DNA from: Lactococcus garvieae
Lineage (GTDB): Bacteria; Bacillota; Bacilli; Lactobacillales; Streptococcaceae
Length of the DNA: 64,000 nt
Assembly: GCF_016027715.1 (NCBI RefSeq)
Contig: NZ_CP065691.1
Coordinates: 777,954-841,953 of the forward strand
Direction of reading: 5' to 3'
This document shows positions 46,233-54,729 of the stretch, in pieces. A model generated the notes under the pieces. The model saw nothing but the letters and a program-made list of their open reading frames with translations. It was not told where the DNA came from and ran no database searches. Each line of letters opens with the position of its first letter. Position 1 is the first letter of the stretch. Made by a program: the position numbers and the translations under genes.

Positions 46233-46306
46233 ATAAATGTAAACTTCTGGACTTATTGATAAGTTTACATTTATACAAGAGAGATTAAGACAATGCTTAA
46301 TCTCAT
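46233..46306 (-). promoter_or_regulatory. Two hairpins between EIIC and phospho-beta-glucosidase genes
   Basis: ATAAATGTAAACTT/AAGTTTACATTTAT (46233-46274) and GAGATTAAG/CTTAATCTC (46283-46307) lie just after the EIIC stop. Weak U-tracts follow, so they look like mRNA processing or partial termination structures in a 199-nt intergenic gap. Confidence 0.5.
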
Positions 46307-46313
46307 CTTTCTG

Positions 46314-47654
46314 TTATGCTTGTTCAGCTTGCTCCGCTTCATATGCTTCTTTTTCTTGTTGTACAAGAATAGCATCGTATTTTTTAGCAAATGGCCAATA
46401 AATAGCGCCTGTCACAAAAATCATCAAGGCTTGCCATGCTGCACCTTGCCAACCACCAACGATCAAGCCTGAAAGGATTGGTGGTGTTGTCCAAGGAACG
46501 AAGATTCCGTTAAATGGTGGGATAATACCCAGTGCAATAGCCGCATAAGTTCCAAAACCTGAAACCAGCGGTGCTATTAAGAATGGGAAAGCTAAGATTG
46601 GGTTTAAGACAATCGGCATACCAAAGAGGACAGGCTCATTGATATTGAAGAAAGCTGGAGCCAACGTTAACTTACCAATGGTTTTCATTTGAACGGAACG
46701 CGCACGGTAAATCATAAAGATAACGAACCCGAAAGTCATTCCTGAGCCCGTAACCGTGATAAACTGGTCCATGAAAGCTTGAGTAACTATATGTGCCCCA
46801 TGATCAAGCGATAAGTTGCCTTCTTGGAACAATTTAAGGTTATCTGCATTATTAGCTAAGAGTAAGGGTGTCATGATACCACCGATAACTGTGGCTCCAT
46901 GTACCCCGAACCACCAGATAAACACTGGTAAAAAGGCGATGAGGAAAACCCCAAGTGGGCCATCTGTGGCGTGTTGCAATGGTGTTTGAATGAGCGTGTA
47001 AATCCACTCAATCGGTGTTTGGTCTGTTGTCAATACAGACAAAGCATAGATAAGCATTGCTACAAAGGTGATAACAAAAGCTGGGACAAGAGCACCAAAT
47101 GAATCAGACACATTTGCTGGGACTTGTTCAGGTAATTTGATACGAATGTCCTTTTTCATGAACCATGAGTAAGACCAGCCGACCAATAAACCGGCAAGCA
47201 TGGCGAGGATCATTCCCTTACCACCAAGCCAAGCTGCATCAATAACACCACTGACTTGGTATTCACCTGCTACAGCAGAGCCGTCCGCAATTTTAGTCAC
47301 AGTTGAAATAGTGCTGGGTTGAAGCATCACCATTACAATAATGGCAGTCAAACCTGCAGAGGCGCCTTCGTAACCTTCACTTTTCACCCAAGAGTAAGCA
47401 ATACCGAAAGTTGCAAAGAGGGCCATAATACCAAATGAAGCTGCATAGGCTTGATTAAAAATAGGGGCCCAACCAATTTGTACAATCCAGTCCGCAACAT
47501 TTTGTTGAGGAAAATTTGCTAAGATGAGGAAAATTGCTCCAATAATAATGAAAGGTATTGGATACAACATACCGTTTTTAATCGCCGTAACGGCTTTTGT
47601 GTTCAAAAATTTCATCATCGGAGGCATCAATTTTTCATTGATAAATTTGTTCAT
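46314..47654 (-). CDS. PTS cellobiose-type EIIC permease
   Basis: 446 residues, about ten membrane segments, of the lactose/cellobiose EIIC family. 'MPPMMKFLNTKAVTAIKNGM' is the usual N-terminal amphipathic start. 'INEPVLFGMPIVLNPILAFP' (~325) is the conserved substrate-binding loop, with 'WWFGVHGATVIGGIMTPLL' upstream of it. It transports and phosphorylates beta-glucosides together with EIIA and EIIB. The adjacent EIIB gene is broken, so the permease must borrow EIIB/EIIA from elsewhere or be idle. Confidence 0.93.
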   Translation of the reverse strand: MNKFINEKLMPPMMKFLNTKAVTAIKNGMLYPIPFIIIGAIFLILANFPQQNVADWIVQIGWAPIFNQAYAASFGIMALFATFGIAYSWVKSEGYEGASAGLTAIIVMVMLQPSTISTVTKIADGSAVAGEYQVSGVIDAAWLGGKGMILAMLAGLLVGWSYSWFMKKDIRIKLPEQVPANVSDSFGALVPAFVITFVAMLIYALSVLTTDQTPIEWIYTLIQTPLQHATDGPLGVFLIAFLPVFIWWFGVHGATVIGGIMTPLLLANNADNLKLFQEGNLSLDHGAHIVTQAFMDQFITVTGSGMTFGFVIFMIYRARSVQMKTIGKLTLAPAFFNINEPVLFGMPIVLNPILAFPFLIAPLVSGFGTYAAIALGIIPPFNGIFVPWTTPPILSGLIVGGWQGAAWQALMIFVTGAIYWPFAKKYDAILVQQEKEAYEAEQAEQA

Positions 47655-47939
47655 GTTTATACTCCATAATTTTTATATTTAAAAAATAATTGAATAATGC
47701 ATCTGCTTGCATTTGCTTTTTTGTATCTTCTAGTTTCATATAAGTTACTTGAGATTCAAATAATAATAAATTTGGTTTATGAAAACTTGAATTTGCTGAC
47801 ATATTGCCACTCTCTGCTCCTGATTGAGCAAGAATTTCATAAACTTTTCCAGCTTCTTGTGCTGCTTGCTGCATTTTGTAACAAGTGGTGAAGTAGAAAC
47901 ATCTGCTGTACATGCAAATGCTCTAACCTTATCTGCTAT
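47635..47939 (-). pseudogene. Decayed PTS EIIB (lactose/cellobiose type)
   Basis: An AGGAG box is followed at the right distance by ATA instead of ATG, then 'ADKVRAFACTADVSTSPLVTK', a recognisable EIIB P-loop with its cysteine. A one-base loss after 'VTK' shifts the frame; it continues as 'MQQAAQEAGKVYEILAQS' and 'HKPNLLLFESQVTYMK', standard EIIB text, and then loses similarity. Active-loop residues are also changed (C-T-A-D-V where C-x-x-G-M is normal). Lost start, frameshift and degraded end make this a pseudogene. It overlaps the EIIC start. Confidence 0.8.
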
Positions 47940-47970
47940 TTTTTCTCCTTATTTTTTTGAGCTCACCATG

Positions 47971-47999
47971 ATTATAGCGCTTTCAGAAAAGGCTTTCAA
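47971..47999 (-). promoter_or_regulatory. Promoter of the beta-glucoside operon with overlapping cre site
   Basis: -35 TTGAAA, 17-nt spacer, -10 TATAAT on the minus strand. TGAAAGCGCTATAA (47972-47985) matches the cre consensus at 13 of 14 positions and covers the -10, so CcpA repression by glucose is expected. Confidence 0.75.
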
Positions 48000-48035
48000 G
48001 AGAATTTATTTTTCTATTTGTAACTGATGAAACAA

Positions 48036-48078
48036 AAATAAAACAGCTGAAACTCAGGTTTTCTGCTGTTCTATTTTT
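48036..48078. terminator. Bidirectional terminator-like hairpin
   Basis: AAACAGCTGAAA pairs with TTTTCTGCTGTT, with A-run and T-run flanks. It sits upstream of the bgl operon promoter and may close transcription from the 48.9-50.6 kb operon. Confidence 0.65.
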
Positions 48079-48365
48079 ATTCAAGATAAAAAACTGGGCA
48101 AAATCAAGCAATTTTTTGAAAACATGTTTCATATTCTGTAACAAAGTTAGCCTGAATCCTCCTAAAAAATGAAAAGTTGCATGTGCCTCAACTTTGAAAA
48201 CGGTAAAGTTAGGAAGTTGAGTTCTCAAGTTATAAAAGAGGTGCAAAATAGTTAGTTTACCAACTGGATAGTCTTCTTGGTAAATTAGTCCGCACCTTCT
48301 CCACAATAATTAATAATAGTAAAATTAAAAATCCCATAAATATATAAAATTTTTGAAAACATCTA
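48079..48365. other. Gap without a confident gene
   Basis: A 107-codon minus-strand frame crosses this region, but it has no ribosome site, runs through the terminator hairpin and resembles nothing I know. A string near 48140 vaguely resembles an IS6-type terminal repeat, too weakly to call. Possibly decayed DNA. Confidence 0.4.
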
Positions 48366-48857
48366 TTACTTAGTTTTATCTCTCTCAGCCAATGCTTTAC
48401 GAATCTCTCCTGCTGAAGCTCCATCAGAAACCTTAAAAGTATAAACGACTTTCCCTGTGTTCATATCAGTAACATCAGTGTCTTGTGCTTCTTCTTTTGT
48501 TCTTGCTCCAGTCCAACCATGAGTTTTTCCTCCGTCATTAGACCCCACATCTGATAAGTCTGGTATCATCCATTGTTCATCTGGGGTAAAGCTAGCAGTC
48601 ATATTGTCTTCAACTGGTGAAAACTGTGCATTAAATTCATCTAAGCTTGCAAAGTCATTCAATGCCGTTTTTATTGCTAAATTTTCCGGCTTAGCATGGG
48701 GTTTTTGCGAGCTTTGCTGAGCCACAGGCTTGACTTCTTGTTTCGTTTGAGGTGTGGCTTTAACGTTATTGTTTTTATTTTGTAGTAGCAGGTTAGCAGA
48801 TAAGCCGATAGTGATTGCTCCAACGAGAGCGATTGACAACATCATTTTTTTATTCAT
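48366..48857 (-). CDS. Exported protein of the LytTR locus (163 aa)
   Basis: 163 residues. An N-terminal hydrophobic segment (about 5-25, 'MLSIALVGAITIGLSANLLL') acts as signal peptide or anchor. A low-complexity Gln/Lys/Pro linker follows, then a small domain with 'NDFASLDEFNAQFSP' and the C-terminal motif 'VSDGASAGEIRKALAERD'. The same two motifs occur in the 225-residue protein of the same operon, so they are paralogues. I do not recognise the family. AGGAG box before the ATG. Confidence 0.75.
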   Translation of the reverse strand: MNKKMMLSIALVGAITIGLSANLLLQNKNNNVKATPQTKQEVKPVAQQSSQKPHAKPENLAIKTALNDFASLDEFNAQFSPVEDNMTASFTPDEQWMIPDLSDVGSNDGGKTHGWTGARTKEEAQDTDVTDMNTGKVVYTFKVSDGASAGEIRKALAERDKTK

Positions 48858-48889
48858 TTCTATTCTCTCCTGTTTTTCTATATTCTAGA

Positions 48890-49021
48890 CTATTTTAAAG
48901 AGGAAGTATGTTCTTCCTTTTTACTTCTTTTTTCTTTTTCAAAAAAAGTTTTCAATAAAAAATCAACAATAGTCAATATCACGATTAAAAAAGTAAATAT
49001 TAAAAGTATTAGGATAAACAA
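48890..49021 (-). CDS. 43-residue single-helix membrane protein
   Basis: Starts at TTG with a GAGG box 6 nt upstream. The first 25 residues are one hydrophobic helix ('FILILLIFTFLIVILTIVDF'), followed by a strongly charged tail (EKEKRSKKEEHTSS). It fills the 188-nt gap between the two paralogous exported proteins and is in the same direction. Could be a genuine small ORF of the operon; no homologue known to me. Confidence 0.5.
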   Translation of the reverse strand: MFILILLIFTFLIVILTIVDFLLKTFFEKEKRSKKEEHTSSLK

Positions 49022-49045
49022 ATTGATACCTCTTCTTTGTGTATT

Positions 49046-49723
49046 TTAAGGAAAAGCTTTAAGTATTTGACTGACTGTTATCGCATTTGAATCTGTTTTC
49101 AAGTCATAAAAAGTCCCTTGTACTTCCGTTTGATCTATAACTACCCCATAGTAAAGTGTTTTCATAATTCTTGTATTTGGAGTAATTTTTTCATTTTTAT
49201 ACCACCTTTCAAAAGCTTTTTTAGTTTTATAGGTATCAACCATGAAAAACATTGTGCGATTATTTTTCATGTTAGGGATCAATGTCCCGTTAGAAAATTT
49301 TTCATCTCTTTCCGATAAAGCTTTTTTGATATCTCCTACAGTTGCACCATCAGGATCGTTGGCATAAACAGGATCTGTAATTACTCCATTTTTGCTTTCA
49401 CCACCCATTAATTGATCGTTTTTACCAGAAGTCGAAACCATCCAGCCTCCTGGTTCTCCTTTATTATCCAGAGCAACAATATAAGCTTTATCCGCATACC
49501 CATCCTCACGCCCGTCCTTCTCAAATTCTTCTAAGGTTGAATACCCACGTAAACAGTCGGAAATAGTTAAATTATTTTCAGTAACATCTGTTTTTTCTGT
49601 TTTCACTGGAGAAGTTTCAGGTGGTTTTTTTTCAAAAGGATTTCTCTGAGGCAGGTATAATGTCCCCAATAATAAAAGACCTCCCATGATTATTGCACTC
49701 AAACCAATAACTACTTTTTTCAT
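49046..49723 (-). CDS. Exported/membrane-anchored protein of the LytTR locus (225 aa)
   Basis: 225 residues: N-terminal helix (~4-24, 'VVIGLSAIIMGGLLLLGTLY'), Pro/Thr/Glu linker, a domain with 'CLRGYSTLEEFEKDG' and 'PDGATVGDIKKALSERDEK' like its 163-residue paralogue, then an extra C-terminal half ending 'NAITVSQILKAF', which repeats the A-x-TV-x-x-I-x-KA pattern. Its ATG overlaps the stop of the DUF3021 gene. Unknown function; the start overlap shows it belongs to the LytTR operon. Confidence 0.8.
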   Translation of the reverse strand: MKKVVIGLSAIIMGGLLLLGTLYLPQRNPFEKKPPETSPVKTEKTDVTENNLTISDCLRGYSTLEEFEKDGREDGYADKAYIVALDNKGEPGGWMVSTSGKNDQLMGGESKNGVITDPVYANDPDGATVGDIKKALSERDEKFSNGTLIPNMKNNRTMFFMVDTYKTKKAFERWYKNEKITPNTRIMKTLYYGVVIDQTEVQGTFYDLKTDSNAITVSQILKAFP

Positions 49724-50217
49724 TTGTTAAACTCCATGTTCATTTTTCTTACTTGCCTATACTGTACAAGCCACAATATTCCCCAAATGATTAAGTAACT
49801 AGAAATAATCCATAACACTGGCTTTACTACATCCCATGGAATAAATGATGTCTTAAAATATATTATAGCTATTTTTATGGGTAGTCCCCAAGGCACATAA
49901 GAAAGTAAATATAGGAAGAAAAACCCAACGAATGAAACTAAGAAATGAAAAAGATTTGGAAGCTTAAACCCGAATCTATCTGTATTATACAGCCAAATAA
50001 TTGACCATATAAATACTCCAATTAATAGATAAACGATTGTAGAAAAAGTTGCATTATCAACCGTTTCATAACTCATTTTCTTTAGAGGGTTCATAAACAC
50101 AAACCAATACCTGCCTCGAAAATTAAAATATAAGACATTTACAATAACTCCTAAGGAAAGACTAATACTCATTGCAAGGCCAATATCTCTAATATGACTA
50201 ATTATATTCTTTTTCAT
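49720..50217 (-). CDS. DUF3021 family membrane protein
   Basis: 165 residues with four membrane segments (about 10-30, 53-72, 82-103, 120-150). Short four-helix proteins encoded directly after a LytTR regulator are DUF3021 members. They are thought to act as membrane partners or inhibitors of the regulator. The ATGA overlaps at both ends (with LytTR upstream and the 225-aa gene downstream) show tight coupling. Confidence 0.82.
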   Translation of the reverse strand: MKKNIISHIRDIGLAMSISLSLGVIVNVLYFNFRGRYWFVFMNPLKKMSYETVDNATFSTIVYLLIGVFIWSIIWLYNTDRFGFKLPNLFHFLVSFVGFFFLYLLSYVPWGLPIKIAIIYFKTSFIPWDVVKPVLWIISSYLIIWGILWLVQYRQVRKMNMEFNK

Positions 50218-50648
50218 AGTCCTAAATACTCCTTTATTACTTTATAATAACTACGGCTCGATATTGAAAATCTGCCCCCTTTAAACCATATTTTTATTTT
50301 CCCACCATAAGTCAATTCAAAATGTGATATTTTTTCTCCATTGATTATTTCACCATTTGAAATTTGAACAAAATTGTTGGGTAAATCTTCTGATAAATTT
50401 TTAATCGTTTGTCCTACAAAAAATTCACGACCATTTTCTATCAAACAATAAACTTTTTTATTTGAAGCATAAATACTTATTATTTCATCTAGAACTATGG
50501 GATACCTCTTCTCCTGCAACATGCCCACTAATTTGTAATCAAATTTTTGTAACTGAGAAATGATTTTCTGAATCTCGGGGGTCATTTTATGGATTACAAT
50601 ATCTACCCGTTCCTCTTGCTTTTCATTAATCATGATGTTTATTTCCAT
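50214..50648 (-). CDS. LytTR-family DNA-binding regulator
   Basis: 144 residues without a receiver domain. The last ~95 residues are a LytTR domain: 'IVLDEIISIYASNKKVYCLI', 'FVQISNGEIINGEKISHFEL', and 'GGRFSISSRSYYKVIKEYLG', matching the beta strands and final R-S-Y-x-x-x-I-K helix that contact DNA. Stand-alone LytTR regulators paired with a membrane protein form LytTR regulatory systems, which in streptococci and lactococci control bacteriocin, competence or stress genes. AAGGAG box before the ATG; first gene of a five-gene unit. Confidence 0.87.
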   Translation of the reverse strand: MEINIMINEKQEERVDIVIHKMTPEIQKIISQLQKFDYKLVGMLQEKRYPIVLDEIISIYASNKKVYCLIENGREFFVGQTIKNLSEDLPNNFVQISNGEIINGEKISHFELTYGGKIKIWFKGGRFSISSRSYYKVIKEYLGL

Positions 50649-50776
50649 CGGCCACTCCTTATTTCATATTACTTATTATTACAAATTTTTATCGATAAAG
50701 GAATAATCTTCCGATGAAATAACTCTTCTGAAAGATAGATTGCCTATTTCTTGGATAATATGCTCACTCCAATATA

Positions 50777-50808
50777 AAAAAGAGCCTCAATAGATGAGTG
50801 CTCTTTTC
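50777..50808 (-). terminator. Terminator after VOC protein gene
   Basis: Stem AAAAGAGCACTCA/TGAGGCTCTTTT (imperfect) with U-run on the minus strand. Confidence 0.65.
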
Positions 50809-50816
50809 TGTTCATT

Positions 50817-51197
50817 TTATTCTGGTAACTCTGACTTCGCAAATGCGTAATAATTTCCATCAGGATCTTGGAAGTTAAAATTCATCATTCCTTGAAAATT
50901 ATTAATCTCACTGACGGTATCGGTTGCAGCTGCTACACGCGCATGCCATTCTTCCAAGTTATCAACCGTAAAAAGCATTGAGCCCTTCATATTGGCGACT
51001 TCTGGTGAATTTGTGCGAATAAAGTCAAGATTCCAAAGCTGAATCCGTGCACTAGGAGCTTGTGGATCAACTGCAAAAATTACAGTTTCTTCTTGACCAG
51101 ATCCTTGGCGGCGAAGTTCTTTCAAGCCAATTTTAGTCCAAAAATCCGAGTGTTTGGGGACGTCTGTTACATAGAGCATATTACAGAGATTGATCAT
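50817..51197 (-). CDS. VOC-superfamily (glyoxalase/bleomycin-resistance-like) protein
   Basis: 126 residues. Two beta-alpha-beta-beta-beta modules: 'MLYVTDVPKHSDFWTKIGLK' at the N-terminus and 'SMLFTVDNLEEWHARVAA' in the middle, closing with 'NFNFQDPDGNYYAFAKSE', a common C-terminal signature of VOC proteins. Members include dioxygenases, glyoxalases and antibiotic-binding proteins, so the substrate is open. Monocistronic with AGGA ribosome site and own terminator. Confidence 0.82.
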   Translation of the reverse strand: MINLCNMLYVTDVPKHSDFWTKIGLKELRRQGSGQEETVIFAVDPQAPSARIQLWNLDFIRTNSPEVANMKGSMLFTVDNLEEWHARVAAATDTVSEINNFQGMMNFNFQDPDGNYYAFAKSELPE

Positions 51198-51478
51198 AGG
51201 ATTTCCTCTTTTCTAGCGTTAACTTAATTTATTGAAATAGATTATAGTCTGATTATCACATACTCCTGGGAAAAAGACAATCCAAAAAGCCTATTATTAA
51301 CTTCTCATTTCAAACATTTTTTTAAGAAGTAAAATGTAGAATTTACTCTCTACTCATTTCTATCTCTTATAATTTTAATAATAATGCTTTTTTACAAGAC
51401 AACATCTTCCTCTAAGGCTCTGTGCCTGTGCTATACTAGAATTATAATAGTTAAGTTAAATAGAGTGGAGGTTCTAAT

Positions 51479-51877
51479 TTGATTCAATTTAATTTTTTGT
51501 CGAAAACGTTCAATGTCATTATAAAAGTTTGTTTAAGCTTACTCGGCTTAGTTATCGCTTTTCTCATGTTTAAGGAAATTTGGATACTCCTTTCTTCATT
51601 CACCACGGGATTTGTTGACTTTAGTTTTTACGACATCATTGACCGCATCCTAACTTTTTTCCTCTTTTTGGAATTCTTGGAATTGATTATTCATTATCTC
51701 TCCGATAATGATCACCCGACTATCAAAAAATATATCTATATTGCGGTAGCCTCGATTGTCAGACTCTTAATTTCAAACCATGAAACTTCTCAGCTCAGTC
51801 TCTTCCTCCAATGTTCAGCGATATTGGTACTGATTATTGGAACAGTTCTATTAAATCAATGGGGCGATTTAAAATAA
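51479..51877 (+). CDS. PsiE-like membrane protein
   Basis: 132 residues from TTG 51479 with a GGAGG box 7 nt upstream. Four membrane segments; 'FFLFLEFLELIIHYLSDNDH' and 'IYIAVASIVRLLISNHETSQ' are typical of the PsiE (phosphate-starvation-inducible) family. No biochemical role is established. It ends at a terminator shared with ppdK. Confidence 0.78.
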   Translation: MIQFNFLSKTFNVIIKVCLSLLGLVIAFLMFKEIWILLSSFTTGFVDFSFYDIIDRILTFFLFLEFLELIIHYLSDNDHPTIKKYIYIAVASIVRLLISNHETSQLSLFLQCSAILVLIIGTVLLNQWGDLK

Positions 51878-51878
51878 G

Positions 51879-51911
51879 AAAAACCTCCAGTTGGAGGTTT
51901 TCTTTTTTTTT
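51879..51911. terminator. Bidirectional terminator between psiE-like gene and ppdK
   Basis: 10-bp stem AAACCTCCAG/TTGGAGGTTT (9 bp paired, almost no loop) with A-run left and T-run right. Confidence 0.8.
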
Positions 51912-54529
51912 TATTTCATACTCATTTGTGCAATTGTTAAGAGAACAGCAGGCACACGGTAAGGCGAACACGAAACATAGTCCAGCCCAATCTTTTGAAG
52001 AAAGGCAACAGATTCTGGATCTCCGCCTACTTCACCACATACGCCAAAGCTAATTTCAGGATGGTCAGGCTTGACAAGCGCGACTGCTGTCTTCATCAAT
52101 GCACCAACTCCTGCTTGATCTAAATGTTGAAATGGATCATTTTTTAAAATATTTTTTTCGATATAATCAGGTAAAAATTTTACAGAATCATCACGGGAAA
52201 ATCCATAAGTGAGTTGTGTCAAATCATTCGTACCAAAGCTAAAGAACTGTGCAGACTCTGCGAGCTTATCAGCTGTCAAACATGCTCTTGGTATCTCAAG
52301 CATAGCCCCAATCTTATAAGTCACCTCTGCTTCTCTTTCTTTAAAAAGTTTTTGAATTTTAGCCTCAAGAAGTTCTTTTAAATAAGTCATTTCTCTTTCT
52401 TCCGCAATCAAAGGTATCATAATCTCGGGTTTCACTTGTTTTCCTGTTTTGGCAAGCTGCAGAGCTGCTTCCATTATTGCCTCAACCTGCATCTCATAAA
52501 TCTCGGGATAGGTGACAGCTAAGCGACAACCACGATGGCCTAACATTGGATTGAACTCTTTTAATTCTTCTCCTCTTTGCATGATAAACTCTACAGATTG
52601 GCCGCAAGCTCGTGCGACTTGCTCATATTCTTCTTTGGTTTTGGGCATAAATTCATGTAAAGGAGGGTCTAGAAGACGGATAGTACATGGCATCCCCTCT
52701 GTAAGACTCAAAATTTCTAAAAAATCACTTTTCTGATATTCTTTTAAGACTTCAAGAGAATTTTCCCGCTGAATCTGATCTTCAGAAAGGAACATCTTAC
52801 GCATTTCAAGAATTCGTTCTTTACCAAAAAACATATGTTCTGTACGTGCTAAACCAATACCACTAGCGCCAAAACTCAAGGCTGTCTTAATATCTTCTGC
52901 AGTCTCTGCATTTGCTCTCACGCGCATAGCACCTCGCTCAGATGCCCAATGAAGTACTTTGTCTAAAATCTCCAAGTCTTGTGCCTTGTCTAGCTTGATC
53001 TCACCCAGGTAAATGTTTCCTGTCGTACCATCTATTGAGATAAGATCTCCTTCTTTAATCACCTGACTCGCATATTGCGCCTGTTTCAGGTCTTCATTAA
53101 TATTGAGAGTTTCACAGCCCACGACACAGCATACTCCCATTCCTCGTGCGACAACTGCTGCGTGCGAAGTCATTCCTCCCCGAGAAGTAACTATGGCTTC
53201 ACTTACAATCATCCCTTCTATATCTTCTGGTGAAGTTTCTGTTCGGAGTAAAACAACTTTTTGACCCGAAGCATGGGCACGTTGAGCATCTTCTGCATTG
53301 AAATATACCCGACCAAAAGCAGCACCCGGACTAGCAGGTAAACCTTTCGCGATCACTTGATGTGTAGCCAGTGCTTTTTCATCAAAAACAGGATGTAAAA
53401 GCTGAGTAATCATTGTTGGTGTTAACCGTTTCAAACTTTCGTCTTTGCTTATTACACCATCTTCAGCCATTTGTGTCGCAATCTTAAAGGCGGCTTTAGC
53501 TGTACGCTTCCCGTTACGTGTCTGCAGGATGAAGAGCTTACCTTCCTCAATCGTAAACTCAATGTCCTGCATATCTTGATAATGAGCCTCCAGTTGATGG
53601 CAAATATTTTCAAATTGTCTATAGATCTCTGGACGGTCCTCTTTTAATTCTTGGATAGGTCGCGGTGTGCGAATTCCCGCAACCACGTCTTCTCCCTGTG
53701 CGTTCATGAGAAATTCTCCAAATACGCCGGCTTCTCCCGTGGCTGGATTACGCGTAAAAGCTACACCCGTCCCACTCTTTGGCCCAGTATTACCAAAAAC
53801 CATTTCTTGGATATTAACAGCCGTACCCAGGGAATCTGAAATCTCATGAATCCGACGATAGGTCACCGCACGTGGATTATTCCAAGAGGCAAAAACTGCC
53901 TCGATGGCTTCATAAAGCTGCTTTTCAGGATCTTGGGGGAAGCCCTCTCCTACTTCTCTTAAATAAATATTGCTGAATTCTCGGATGATCTGTTTCCAAT
54001 CTGCTGCCCCCATCTCTGTATCTGAAGTATATTTATGCTTGAGCTTATAGTCAGTCAATATTTCTTCAAAAATATTTTTGTCGATACCTTTGACCACATC
54101 ACCAAACATCTGGATTAATCGACGATAGCAATCATAAGCGAAAACTGGATTACCTGTCTTAGAAGCAAGAATTTCGACACTTTGATGGTTCAATCCCAAA
54201 TTTAATATTGTGTCCATCATACCCGGCATTGAAAATTTTGAACCACTTCGGACGGATACGAGCAGAGGATTTTGTTCATCGGCAAATTTTTTCCCTGTTT
54301 CTTTCTCCAAAAGGGCGATATGCTCTTTCACTTCTTTGAGCAACACCTCATCCAGTTTTTTGGAATTTAAATATTCCAAGCATGCTTCAGTTGTGACCGT
54401 AAATCCCTTAGGAACGGGTAAACCGATGCTGGTCATTTCTGCCAGATTGGCCCCTTTCCCCCCTAAGAGATCCTTTTGATCCTTGGAACCTTGCGTAAAA
54501 TCATAAACACGTTTTTTTCTCGTTGACAT
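51911..54529 (-). CDS. ppdK: Pyruvate, phosphate dikinase
   Basis: 872 residues from ATG 54529 (AAAGGAG box 6 nt upstream). The N-terminal ATP-grasp has 'LLGGKGANLAEMTSIGLPVP' (~20). The swivelling domain carries the phospho-His in 'TSRGGMTSHAAVVARGMGVC' (~450), with the regulatory Thr beside it. The C-terminal PEP/pyruvate barrel has 'GIGLARTEHMFF', 'MLGHRGCRLAVTYPEIYEMQ' and 'FFSFGTNDLTQLTYGFSRDD'. It interconverts pyruvate+ATP+Pi and PEP+AMP+PPi. It is divergent from ccpN and the PPDK regulatory protein. Confidence 0.96.
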   Translation of the reverse strand: MSTRKKRVYDFTQGSKDQKDLLGGKGANLAEMTSIGLPVPKGFTVTTEACLEYLNSKKLDEVLLKEVKEHIALLEKETGKKFADEQNPLLVSVRSGSKFSMPGMMDTILNLGLNHQSVEILASKTGNPVFAYDCYRRLIQMFGDVVKGIDKNIFEEILTDYKLKHKYTSDTEMGAADWKQIIREFSNIYLREVGEGFPQDPEKQLYEAIEAVFASWNNPRAVTYRRIHEISDSLGTAVNIQEMVFGNTGPKSGTGVAFTRNPATGEAGVFGEFLMNAQGEDVVAGIRTPRPIQELKEDRPEIYRQFENICHQLEAHYQDMQDIEFTIEEGKLFILQTRNGKRTAKAAFKIATQMAEDGVISKDESLKRLTPTMITQLLHPVFDEKALATHQVIAKGLPASPGAAFGRVYFNAEDAQRAHASGQKVVLLRTETSPEDIEGMIVSEAIVTSRGGMTSHAAVVARGMGVCCVVGCETLNINEDLKQAQYASQVIKEGDLISIDGTTGNIYLGEIKLDKAQDLEILDKVLHWASERGAMRVRANAETAEDIKTALSFGASGIGLARTEHMFFGKERILEMRKMFLSEDQIQRENSLEVLKEYQKSDFLEILSLTEGMPCTIRLLDPPLHEFMPKTKEEYEQVARACGQSVEFIMQRGEELKEFNPMLGHRGCRLAVTYPEIYEMQVEAIMEAALQLAKTGKQVKPEIMIPLIAEEREMTYLKELLEAKIQKLFKEREAEVTYKIGAMLEIPRACLTADKLAESAQFFSFGTNDLTQLTYGFSRDDSVKFLPDYIEKNILKNDPFQHLDQAGVGALMKTAVALVKPDHPEISFGVCGEVGGDPESVAFLQKIGLDYVSCSPYRVPAVLLTIAQMSMK

Positions 54530-54542
54530 AACTGTCTCCTTT

Positions 54543-54594
54543 ATATATGACATACTATTTGGTGAATAAATACATTATATAGTATGTCATATAT
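54543..54594. promoter_or_regulatory. Operator repeats in the ppdK-ccpN intergenic region
   Basis: ATATATGACATACT (54543-54556) and AGTATGTCATATAT (54581-54594) are a perfect 14-bp inverted repeat. One arm sits between -35 and -10 of ppdK and the other in its leader. A third AGTATGTC is at 54701-54708, at the start point of ccpN. They are the probable binding sites of the CcpN-like repressor. Confidence 0.75.
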
Positions 54595-54602
54595 ATTGTC
54601 AA
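54574..54602 (-). promoter_or_regulatory. ppdK promoter
   Basis: -35 TTGACA, 17-nt spacer, -10 TATAAT: consensus at both boxes, so a strong promoter that needs repression. Confidence 0.82.
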
Positions 54603-54667
54603 CTTTTTTGTAACCGCATTCTATATTCATTAAATATCTATATCAATCCTTACAATACATGTATATA

Positions 54668-54696
54668 TTGATTTTCTTGCAAAACTAGCCTATAAT
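54668..54696 (+). promoter_or_regulatory. ccpN promoter
   Basis: -35 TTGATT, 17-nt spacer, -10 TATAAT, followed within 5 nt by the AGTATGTC repeat (autoregulation likely). Confidence 0.75.
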
Positions 54697-54729
54697 ATAT
54701 AGTATGTCCTATTTATTAAGGAGTACCTT

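Noticed and set aside
48140-48165. Insertion-sequence terminus of the IS6/ISS1 type
   Set aside because: Only a partial resemblance to the inverted repeat, no second end, no transposase remnant, no target duplication seen.
47983-48306. 107-residue minus-strand protein
   Set aside because: No ribosome site, runs through a terminator hairpin, and shows no recognisable family.
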